A stretch of 39,189 nt of DNA. Source: Actinomadura livida (GTDB lineage Bacteria > Actinomycetota > Actinomycetes > Streptosporangiales > Streptosporangiaceae). Below are positions 8,450 through 14,777 of the stretch, piece after piece. Position 1 is the first letter of the stretch. Every line of letters starts with the position of its first letter. Below the pieces are notes generated by a model, which saw only the letters and a program-made list of their open reading frames with translations, did not search any database and was not told the DNA's origin. The stretch is taken from positions 255,333 through 294,521 of the forward strand of contig NZ_BMRO01000009.1 in assembly GCF_014648675.1 (NCBI RefSeq). The letters are read 5' to 3'. The position numbers and the translations under genes were made by a program.

Positions 8450-8779
8450 ATGCAGAGCACCCTGATCGTCGCGCGGATGGACCCGCGCTGCCGGCCGGAC
8501 GTCGCGCGGCTGTTCGGCGAGTTCGACCGGACGGACATGCCGGACCGCATGGGCACCCGGCGCCGCGAGCTGTTCACCTACCAGGGCCTGTACTTCCACC
8601 TGCAGGACTTCGACGACGAGCACGGCGGCGACCGGATCCTCCAGGCGCGGACCGACCCCCGCTTCATCAAGATCAGCGACGACCTGAAGGGCTACATCGA
8701 GGCCTACGACCCGCTGACCTGGCGCTCGCCCGCCGACGCCATGGCGACCCGCTTCTACCACTGGGAGCCGGGCGGCTGA
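8450..8779 (+). CDS. TcmI/JadI-family polyketide cyclase (PF04673)
   Basis: A 109-aa ferredoxin-like protein, the normal size for the TcmI family. Family features include the start STLIVARMDPRCRPDVARLF, GTRRRELFTYQGLYFHLQD, a later TDPRFIKISDDLKGYIEAYDP and the terminal FYHWEP. TcmI closes the last ring in tetracenomycin; JadI/UrdF/PgaF/LanF are the same family and close the angular fourth ring of angucyclines. Next to an ActIII-type KR and with PgaE-like hydroxylases nearby, the angucycline role is the better guess. ATG 8450 is preceded by a weak site (aaggcggtagagcgca). It ends 18 bp before a strong convergent hairpin. Confidence 0.93.
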   Translation: MQSTLIVARMDPRCRPDVARLFGEFDRTDMPDRMGTRRRELFTYQGLYFHLQDFDDEHGGDRILQARTDPRFIKISDDLKGYIEAYDPLTWRSPADAMATRFYHWEPGG

Positions 8780-8798
8780 CGGCCGGCGGAGCCGGCAC

Positions 8799-8837
8799 GA
8801 CGTGACCCGCGAGCGGCGCGCGCTCGCGGGTCACGTC
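8799..8837. terminator. Bidirectional hairpin terminator
   Basis: Perfect 17-bp inverted repeat (8799-8815 / 8821-8837, 5-nt loop gcgcg) between the cyclase stop at 8779 and the convergent hydrolase stop at 8856. Confidence 0.85.
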
Positions 8838-8855
8838 CGCGGGCCGGGCCCGCGG

Positions 8856-9632
8856 TCACGTCGTCGCGAACCCCGCCAGGACCCGGCCGAGGATGTCCAT
8901 CTCGATCCGGTGCCACGAACCGGGCAGCTGCATCCCCCAGCCGTTGGGCAGCGCGGCCGCGGTCTCCCGCGCCGCCGCGCGCAGCCAGTCGCCGGTGTTC
9001 TCGCTGTTGACGACGAGCGCGGGGGTCCGCAGGGAGGCCAGCCGCCGCGCCGGGACCTCGAAGTCGCCGCAGATGGCCGTGTCGTAGAGGAGCGTGTGCG
9101 CGTTCGCCTCGTTCGTCGCCCACAGCGGGGTCCGCCGCCAGTTCGCGATCATTTCGGGGTCGAGCCACATCATCTCGGTGAGGAAGTACTCCGCGGCCTC
9201 ACCGCGCCTGCCGTCCTCCACCATGGCGCGGAGGGTGTCCATGAAACCGGCCGGGGGCTTCGGGTTGTCGCCGACCCGGTAGAACGGCTCGTGCAGCCCC
9301 AGCTTGGTGATCGGGGCGCCGGCCAGCGCCGCCTCGATCGCCAGGTTCGCGCCGCAGGACCCGGCGAACACCACGGCCTCGCCGCCCGCCTCGTCGATGA
9401 CCGCCACGAGGTCCTCGATCTCCCGCTCGACGGCGTAGGCGGGCGCGTCCCCGCTCTCGCCGCGGCCCCGGCGGTCGTAGACGTAGGCGGTGCAGTGCGG
9501 CGCCAGCTCGGGCACCAGCGACTCGAAGATCGTGTGGTCGCGGAAAGCTCCGTTGAGCAGCACGATCGGCGGGCCGTCACCCGCCTTCTCGTAGGCGATC
9601 GTCGTGCCGTCCCGAGAAACGACCTTGCGCAT
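8856..9632 (-). CDS. Alpha/beta-hydrolase
   Basis: A 258-aa alpha/beta-hydrolase fold protein. The oxyanion strand region is IVLLNGAFRDH (23-33). The nucleophile elbow is AGSCG at 90-94, so Ser92 with Ala replacing the usual first Gly, and a Cys following. His241 in PGSWHRIEMD is the probable catalytic His, with Asp or Glu around ENTGDW as acid. The VYDRRGRGESGD segment (51-62) is typical of this fold. ATG 9632 follows AGGAGG. It is the last gene of a leftward operon after the third FAD hydroxylase, with a 128-bp gap. Roles could include ester or thioester hydrolysis, or release or cyclisation of the polyketide; the substrate cannot be told. Confidence 0.88.
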   Translation of the reverse strand: MRKVVSRDGTTIAYEKAGDGPPIVLLNGAFRDHTIFESLVPELAPHCTAYVYDRRGRGESGDAPAYAVEREIEDLVAVIDEAGGEAVVFAGSCGANLAIEAALAGAPITKLGLHEPFYRVGDNPKPPAGFMDTLRAMVEDGRRGEAAEYFLTEMMWLDPEMIANWRRTPLWATNEANAHTLLYDTAICGDFEVPARRLASLRTPALVVNSENTGDWLRAAARETAAALPNGWGMQLPGSWHRIEMDILGRVLAGFATT

Positions 9633-9760
9633 GACGCCCTCCTCCTGGCGAATGGCTGTGTCCGTGTCCCAATCTCCGGCGTGCCGCTGGACGGCCGCTA
9701 GAGAACGCGTCGCGCCGTCCCACCAGGGAGTTCGGTCATCGTGCGCCGCCTCGGGCGCCG

Positions 9761-11557
9761 CTAACGAGGGGCGCTGTCGTGGTGCAGAACGCGGGATATC
9801 GCGTCCGCCAGAGCACCTGCGGGGTCGTCGCCGGCGCCCATGCTCCGCCACGCCACGTGGTTGTCGGGGCGCACCAGAACGGCGCCTTCGTCGGCAGTCT
9901 CCCGGACGGCCGCCCACTGCCCGTCGGCGTCGGCGAACTCGGCCCCGTCCCCGATCCGGGCCGTCCGGATCGGGATCGAGAACTTCTCCGCCACCTGCGC
10001 GGCCGCCTCGCACCACGGCGCTCCCGCCGGTCCGGTGAGCAGCGCGAAGCCGAGGCCGGCGCCGGCCAGGTCGTGGGTCGACAGGCGCCGCCCGCCGCGG
10101 TCGAGCCAGGCGTGCGGCAGCCGGTGCCCGGGACGCGTCGTGGGCCGGTACACGTCGCGGAGCGGCTCGCGGGACGGGGGCGGGCCGCCGTCCGGGCAGA
10201 ACGCGCCGTCCTCGTAGGCGAAGCCGATCTCCAGGTCGTGCGCCTGGTAGCCGCCGCGGGCGGTGGCGAACATCTCCGCGGCCCGCGCCCGCCCGGCCGC
10301 GCCGAGCGGGGACGGGTCGAAGTACGCGACGAACATCTGCTCCCGGCGCTCCGGCGGGGTGTTCGCGCCGAGGCCGATGGCGCCGAGGATCGCCTGGTTG
10401 TGGGCCGCCGCGGACAGCGCCCAGTCGATGTTGTGCCGGCCGACCGGCCGCCGCTCCGCCTCGTAGCTGCCGAGCAGGCCGTCGGGCGCCCGGCCGGTGA
10501 GCACCGCGGCCAGCTTCCAGGCGAGGTTGTGCGCGTCCTGGATCCCGCTGTTCAGGCCGAGGCCGACCGTCGGCGGCTGGCGGTGCGCGGCGTCGCCGGC
10601 GAACAGCACGCGTCCCCGGCGGTAGCCGTCGGCGAGCAGCCCCTGGACGGTCCAGGACGTCACGCCCAGCAGGTTCAGGTCCAGGCCGGGCAGGCCGAGG
10701 ACTTCGCGGATCCGGGGGACGATCACTTCCTCGTCCGCGCCGGCGGCCTCGTCCGGCGGGAGGTGGAAGTGCATGACCCATTCCTCGCAGTGCTTCCCCC
10801 AGGTCGGGCCCATCTCGAACAGGTTGCTGAAGAGCCCGGGGTTGTAGGGGTTGAGGAAATGGGTCATGTGCGCGCCTTCGCGCCACCACGGGGACAGGTC
10901 GGCGGAGAAGTACACGGTCGTGATCTGCCGCAGCGCGGGCCGGCCCCGCATCTCCATGCCGAGCGCGGGACCTACCGTGCGGCCGCCGTCCGCCGCGATG
11001 AGGTACTGCGCCGCGATGTCGGCGACCGCGCCGGTCCGGGTGTCGCGGACCGCGACGACGACGCGGTCGCCCTCGTCCGCGAATTCGACCAGCTCGTGAC
11101 CGAACAGGATGCGCCCCGGATTCTGCCGTTCCGCATGGCGGCGCAGGATCGGCTCCAGCCGGCTCTGCGGCAGCCTGGTGGGCAGGACGGGGCCGGCCGC
11201 CGAGTAGCGCTCGCGCAGCACGCCGCCGCCGAAGCCGTCCATCTCGTGGATCATCCGGCCGTCGAGCGGCCGGTCGCCGTCCAGCGAGGTCAGCCAGCGC
11301 ACCTTGGCGAACGCCTCCACCGGCGCGGCCTGCTCGGCCACCGCCTCGTGGAGCCCGTGCTGGCGCAGGATCTCCATCGTGCGCTGGTTGTGGTAGTGCG
11401 CCTTCGGGATCATCGACGTGCCGGCGTGCCGTTCCACCAGCAGATGGCCGACGCCGTGGTCCGAGCAGAAGACGGACGCGGCCAGGCCGCATCCCCCGCC
11501 GCCGACGATCAGGACCGGGACCTCGATCGTCCCCGTGCCCGTCCCCTTATCCGCCAT
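9761..11557 (-). CDS. FAD-dependent aromatic monooxygenase (phenol hydroxylase-like, copy 3)
   Basis: This 598-aa flavoprotein is longer than and clearly different from the two PgaE-like enzymes. GGGGCG at 19-24 is the FAD-binding motif, AADGGRTVGPALG (188-200) the DG motif, and GDAAHRQPPTVGLGLNSGIQ (321-340) the second FAD motif, followed by a thioredoxin-like C-terminal domain ending RPDNHVAWRSMG. The AAHRQPP form is typical of the 2,4-dichlorophenol 6-monooxygenase group, including polyketide tailoring oxygenases. ATG 11557 has AAGGAG upstream. It lies 51 bp after the sulfotransferase gene and in the same operon, suggesting a hydroxyl made here could be the one sulfated. That coupling is inference. 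Confidence 0.9.
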   Translation of the reverse strand: MADKGTGTGTIEVPVLIVGGGGCGLAASVFCSDHGVGHLLVERHAGTSMIPKAHYHNQRTMEILRQHGLHEAVAEQAAPVEAFAKVRWLTSLDGDRPLDGRMIHEMDGFGGGVLRERYSAAGPVLPTRLPQSRLEPILRRHAERQNPGRILFGHELVEFADEGDRVVVAVRDTRTGAVADIAAQYLIAADGGRTVGPALGMEMRGRPALRQITTVYFSADLSPWWREGAHMTHFLNPYNPGLFSNLFEMGPTWGKHCEEWVMHFHLPPDEAAGADEEVIVPRIREVLGLPGLDLNLLGVTSWTVQGLLADGYRRGRVLFAGDAAHRQPPTVGLGLNSGIQDAHNLAWKLAAVLTGRAPDGLLGSYEAERRPVGRHNIDWALSAAAHNQAILGAIGLGANTPPERREQMFVAYFDPSPLGAAGRARAAEMFATARGGYQAHDLEIGFAYEDGAFCPDGGPPPSREPLRDVYRPTTRPGHRLPHAWLDRGGRRLSTHDLAGAGLGFALLTGPAGAPWCEAAAQVAEKFSIPIRTARIGDGAEFADADGQWAAVRETADEGAVLVRPDNHVAWRSMGAGDDPAGALADAISRVLHHDSAPR

Positions 11558-11608
11558 TCCACCGGCTCCTTTTGACGGTACGTCGGTTCTACTTCCGGCT
11601 CCGGCGTC

Positions 11609-12256
11609 TCACGGGGCTCCGCCGGCCGCCCGCGCGAGCTGCTCGCGCATGGTCGCGGTGTCGTTGGCGTGCGGGAAGGGGTCCGGCGGCACGTCGGCGC
11701 CCAGGAACTCGCACAGCGGTTCCCAGCCCTGCTTCACGTCGTAGACGAGGAGCCTGCCCGCGTCGATGCTCTCCACGACCTCCCGGTTGTGCCGCTCGAA
11801 GACCTCGATCGCGTGCTCCTTGTCGGAGAAGCGCCCGCCGAAGAGGCCGTCCCAGACCATGGTGCTCGTCACGCGGTAGATCCGGGCCGGCATGGAGCGC
11901 GGGTCCGGCCGCTTCGACTCGTTCATGAGGACGAACTGGTAGAGCGTGTCGTAGGTGCTCTGGTACCAGCGCTCGGGATCCCGCACCGTGAGGATCATCT
12001 TCGCCTCGGGAAACGCCTTGGCCATCTCCCCGTAGTAGATGGACGGGGGGCCGTCCACGGCCGAGTTGTAGCCGTCGAAAACAGCGTCCCAATCAGGGCT
12101 CTGCCCGTCGCAGACGATTTTCTCCCACTGCGCGAGGCGCGCTTCGTCGCCGACGATGTCGAACATGTGGAAGCACGGCCCGTACCCCAGCCGCTCCAGG
12201 GCGACCTTCAGCGAAGTCGTGCCCGTCCGGCCCAGGCCGGCGTTGATGATTTTCAT
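11609..12256 (-). CDS. Sulfotransferase family protein (Sulfotransfer_4-like)
   Basis: A 215-aa protein beginning MKIINAGLGRTGTTSL. GRTGTTSL at 9-16 corresponds to the PAPS 5'-phosphosulfate-binding loop, and ILTVRDPERWYQST to the 3'-phosphate-binding segment. The later VYDVKQGWEPLCEFLG and PFPHANDT are typical of the PF17784 group. These are expected to move sulfate from PAPS to a hydroxyl, though few bacterial members have a proven substrate. ATG 12256 with GGAAAG upstream is preferred over an upstream ATG at 12307, because family members start at the beta strand before the P-loop-like motif. In an operon between the C26-like protein and the third hydroxylase. Sulfation of the polyketide is a reasonable inference, not shown. 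Confidence 0.85.
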   Translation of the reverse strand: MKIINAGLGRTGTTSLKVALERLGYGPCFHMFDIVGDEARLAQWEKIVCDGQSPDWDAVFDGYNSAVDGPPSIYYGEMAKAFPEAKMILTVRDPERWYQSTYDTLYQFVLMNESKRPDPRSMPARIYRVTSTMVWDGLFGGRFSDKEHAIEVFERHNREVVESIDAGRLLVYDVKQGWEPLCEFLGADVPPDPFPHANDTATMREQLARAAGGAP

Positions 12257-12367
12257 CGGGTCGCTTTCCCTTCGGTCGTCGATGGCGCGAACCGCATGGC
12301 ACAGCACCCTGCTTCCGGAATGGTCCGGGCCGCAAGTTCCCGATGGTGTTCAAGAGAATGGCGGCGG

Positions 12368-13120
12368 TCACGCGGAAGCGTGCGCGGCGGCATCGGCGAG
12401 GGCGCGGTAGAGCCACTCGTCTCCGGTGTGGCCGGCCTCCCATTGCACGCCGACCGCGAACGGCTGGCCGGTCACCTCCACCGCCTCGACCACCCCGTCC
12501 GGTGCCCACGCGGTGGGGGTGAGGCCGGTGCCGAGCCGGTCGATCGCCTGGTGGTGGTGGCAGGCGGTCTCGACCGAGTCCCCGCCGAGGATCCCGGCGA
12601 TCCGGCTCCCTGGCTCCAGGTCCAGGCGGTGCCGGCCGAGCGCGAACGCCCCGGTCTCCGGGCAGTGGTCGTCGTTGCCGGTGACCTCGGGCAGGTGCTG
12701 GTGCAGCGTGCCGCCGCGGAGAACGTTGAGCAGCTGCATGCCGCGGCAGATGGCGAGGACGGGCAGGCCCGCGACGAGCGCCCCCTCGACCAGGGCCAGC
12801 TCGGCGGCGTCCACGGCCGGGTCGGCGCCGCGGGTCCGGGGGTGCGCCGTGCCTCCGTACAGCGAGGGGTCCACGTCCGGGCCGCCCGGGACCAGCAGGC
12901 CGTCCAGGCGATCGAGGATGTGCTCGACGCCGGGCAGCAGCGGGACCAGCAGGGGAGTGCAGCCCGCGGAGGCGAGCCGCTCCACATGCGGCTGGAACGC
13001 CAGGCTGACGGTCATCTCGCTGCCCTGCAGCGTGACCGGAGCCGTCCGCGCGCATATCCCGATCACCTGCCGCCCGGCCGCGGGCCGGGTCCTCACCGCA
13101 CCGTTCGGCGATTGCTTCAT
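12368..13120 (-). CDS. Peptidase C26 / gamma-glutamyl-GABA hydrolase-like (class I amidotransferase fold) protein
   Basis: A 250-aa protein of the PuuD type. VIGICARTAP opens the fold, LDGLLVPGGPDVDPSLYG is the oxyanion region, and AICRGMQLLNVLRGG holds the nucleophile Cys125. The usual C-terminal VQWHPE motif, which supplies catalytic His and Glu, reads VQWEAGH (225-231): His is replaced by Glu and Glu by Gly. Activity could be altered, or a nearby His (H231, or the HHH at 188-190) may substitute. PuuD removes gamma-glutamyl groups from amines. Start ATG 13120 (MKQSPNG) is chosen over 13174; neither has a strong ribosome binding site. It heads the leftward operon and faces the StrR-type regulator across a gap holding a StrR-like operator. 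Its role in an aromatic polyketide cluster is unclear. Confidence 0.82.
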   Translation of the reverse strand: MKQSPNGAVRTRPAAGRQVIGICARTAPVTLQGSEMTVSLAFQPHVERLASAGCTPLLVPLLPGVEHILDRLDGLLVPGGPDVDPSLYGGTAHPRTRGADPAVDAAELALVEGALVAGLPVLAICRGMQLLNVLRGGTLHQHLPEVTGNDDHCPETGAFALGRHRLDLEPGSRIAGILGGDSVETACHHHQAIDRLGTGLTPTAWAPDGVVEAVEVTGQPFAVGVQWEAGHTGDEWLYRALADAAAHASA

Positions 13121-13230
13121 GACCAGCCCCGTCCTTCCGCCTTGTCTCGGGCGACCGTCATTGAGGAATGCCACCGAACGAAATCACGGTCGCGACGCAG
13201 GCGAACAGTGCCCGCCTTTCTCCACCGGTG

Positions 13231-13259
13231 GTTCAACTGAAGAGAACGCCCGGATGAAC
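13231..13259. promoter_or_regulatory. StrR-type operator, GTTCAACTG-N11-CGGATGAAC
   Basis: GTTCAACTG (13231-13239), exactly 11 bases, then CGGATGAAC (13251-13259). The StrR-family consensus as I know it is GTTCRACTG-N11-CRGTYGAAC; the left arm matches fully and the right arm has one mismatch (A for T). It lies in the 256-bp divergent gap between the C26-like gene and the regulator, so autoregulation and control of both operons are likely. The rest of the gap shows no clear -35/-10 pair. Confidence 0.7.
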
Positions 13260-13376
13260 GCGCACCAGCGGTGCTGCACCGCCGGTCCAGAGAGCGTCCA
13301 TCCGCCGTCGACCGCGCTTAAAGGCGCCCTTGCGAGAGTCCATCGGGTACGGCAGCAGCAGGGAGGAGCACCGGGC

Positions 13377-14555
13377 ATGGCTGGTGGCAATGGACAGGCT
13401 CTCCTGGTCGCGGGCGGTGTCGGTGTCGCGGGCGGTGTCGGTTCCGCCGGGCACGATGCCGACGACCCGGCCGCCGACCCCTCGCACGCGGACGGCCTGA
13501 ACCTGAAGAACTTCGAGAAGCTGCCCGCGTGCGAAGTGGCGGTGGGCGCGTTGTCGCCGGGACCCGGGCTCCGGCAGAGCGGGACGGACGCCGCGCACGT
13601 CCACCTGCTGGTCGACGCGTCCGGCGCCGCGGAACTGCCGCCCCTCCTGGTCCAGGAGGACGGCTGGCGGGTCATCGACGGCGTGCACCGGCTGGAGGCG
13701 GCCAAGCTGCGCGGCGACAGCAGCGTCAAGGCCCGCTTCGTCGACTGCACGGACTCCGAGGCGCTCGTGCTGGCCATGAAGGCCAACAGCTCGCACGGGC
13801 TGCCGCTGTCGAAGGCCGACCGCGTCTTCGGGGCCAAGAGCGTCCTGGCCGCCCACCCCGACTGGTCCGACCGGGCCATCGCCACCATCACCGGGCTGAG
13901 CGCGAAGACGATCGCGTCGCTGCGCGGCCGGTCGGCCGCCGGCGGGCTCGGTGACAAGCGCCTCGGCCGCGACGGCAAGCGGCGGCCGGTCACCCCGGGG
14001 GAGGGCCGGCTCCGCGCCGCCGAGTACATCACCGCCCACCCCGACGCCCCGCTCCGGCAGGTCGCGCGGGAGACCGACGTGTCGCTCGGAACGGTCCACG
14101 ACGTCCGGGCCCGCCTGCGCCGGGGCGTGAACCCGGAGCGCAACGGGCACCGGCCCACCGCCGCGCCGCCCCCCGGTTCACGCGCCGAATCGCCCGCCGG
14201 GCCCGCCGCCCGGCCGGTTCCCCGCGCGGTCAGGAGGCTCCCCGACGAGGACGACGCGGCGCCGCCGCCCGACAACAGCACGCCGCTGCGCCGCCGGAAC
14301 CACGCCGACCTGCCGCCGACCTGGCCGCAGATCGTGGCGAAGATGGCCAACGACCCGGCCGTCCGCTACACCGACAGCGGCAAGGAGTTCCTCCGGTGGA
14401 TGTCGCTGCACGCGGCCGATCCGCAGCGGTGGCGGGAATTCCTCAACACCGTCCCGGCGCATTGGCAGACCGTCATCGCCCCCATGGCAGAGGCCATCAG
14501 CCAGGAATGGAGCCTGTTCGCCCAGCAGCTCAGAAACCGGCAGGAGACGGCGTAA
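13377..14555 (+). CDS. ParB-N/StrR-type cluster regulator
   Basis: A 392-aa protein. A ParB-like N-terminal nuclease-fold domain spans about 44-140, with VIDGVHRLEAAKLRG (99-113) as its key motif. A first helix-turn-helix is near 163-185 (WSDRAIATITGLSAKTIASL), a second near 225-248 (LRQVARETDVSLGTVHDVRA). A Pro/Arg-rich linker follows and then a helical Trp-rich C-terminus. This is the architecture of StrR, NovG and Tei15*, pathway-specific activators of antibiotic clusters, rather than of chromosome-partition ParB. ATG 13377 is preceded by GGGAGGAG. A perfect 18-bp tandem duplication gives VAGGVGVAGGVG near the N-terminus. It is co-directional with the 51-aa protein, KS-alpha and CLF (gaps of 34 and 28 bp) and so probably in one operon with them. 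A matching operator lies 118 bp upstream. Confidence 0.88.
   Translation: MAGGNGQALLVAGGVGVAGGVGSAGHDADDPAADPSHADGLNLKNFEKLPACEVAVGALSPGPGLRQSGTDAAHVHLLVDASGAAELPPLLVQEDGWRVIDGVHRLEAAKLRGDSSVKARFVDCTDSEALVLAMKANSSHGLPLSKADRVFGAKSVLAAHPDWSDRAIATITGLSAKTIASLRGRSAAGGLGDKRLGRDGKRRPVTPGEGRLRAAEYITAHPDAPLRQVARETDVSLGTVHDVRARLRRGVNPERNGHRPTAAPPPGSRAESPAGPAARPVPRAVRRLPDEDDAAPPPDNSTPLRRRNHADLPPTWPQIVAKMANDPAVRYTDSGKEFLRWMSLHAADPQRWREFLNTVPAHWQTVIAPMAEAISQEWSLFAQQLRNRQETA
13407..13442. repeat. 18-bp tandem duplication inside the regulator gene
   Basis: Two perfect copies of an 18-bp unit, 13407-13424 and 13425-13442, in frame, encoding VAGGVG twice near the N-terminus ahead of the ParB-N domain. Confidence 0.9.
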
Positions 14556-14589
14556 TAACGCGGTCGCGGCCGGAGAGAGGAACGCCAGG

Positions 14590-14745
14590 GTGAAGCGGGC
14601 TTGGTTGAAATCCGTCATGCGGTCGATCCTGCGTCGTCTCGACGAGGAATTGATCTGGGTGGGCTGGATGTACTGGCCCTTCGTCTGGGATGAGTACTAC
14701 GGCGACGGCTCGGATGAACGGCCGCGCGAGACGGAGGGATTGTGA
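14590..14745 (+). CDS. Small 51-aa Trp/Tyr-rich protein upstream of KS-alpha
   Basis: A GTG start at 14590 preceded by GGAGAGAGGA opens a 51-codon frame ending at TGA 14743-14745. The product begins MKRAWLKSVMRSILRRLDE, a basic amphipathic stretch, then has ELIWVGWMYWPFVWDEYYG (residues 20-38) with four Trp and three Tyr, and an acidic/charged tail GDGSDERPRETEGL. It fills almost the whole gap between the regulator stop and KS-alpha, and it has its own ribosome binding site, which supports it being real. I do not recognise a family. The basic helix followed by an aromatic patch could associate with membrane or with the KS/CLF dimer. An untranslated spacer is the alternative. Confidence 0.6.
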   Translation: MKRAWLKSVMRSILRRLDEELIWVGWMYWPFVWDEYYGDGSDERPRETEGL

Positions 14746-14747
14746 CG

Positions 14748-14777
14748 ATGAAACTCAATCGCTGGGAGTCCGTATGA
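14748..14777 (+). other. Nine-codon leader ORF overlapping the KS-alpha start
   Basis: ATG 14748 opens MKLNRWESV, ending at TGA 14775-14777, which overlaps the KS-alpha ATG (14774) as ATGA. GGAGGG lies nine bases upstream of the leader ATG, a better ribosome binding site than that of KS-alpha itself. The layout suggests translational coupling, if it is translated. Confidence 0.4.

Noticed and set aside
13377..14555. Chromosome-partition ParB
   Set aside because: It has a ParB-N domain, but there is no ParA neighbour and no parS-like site, it lies in an antibiotic operon, and the architecture fits StrR.
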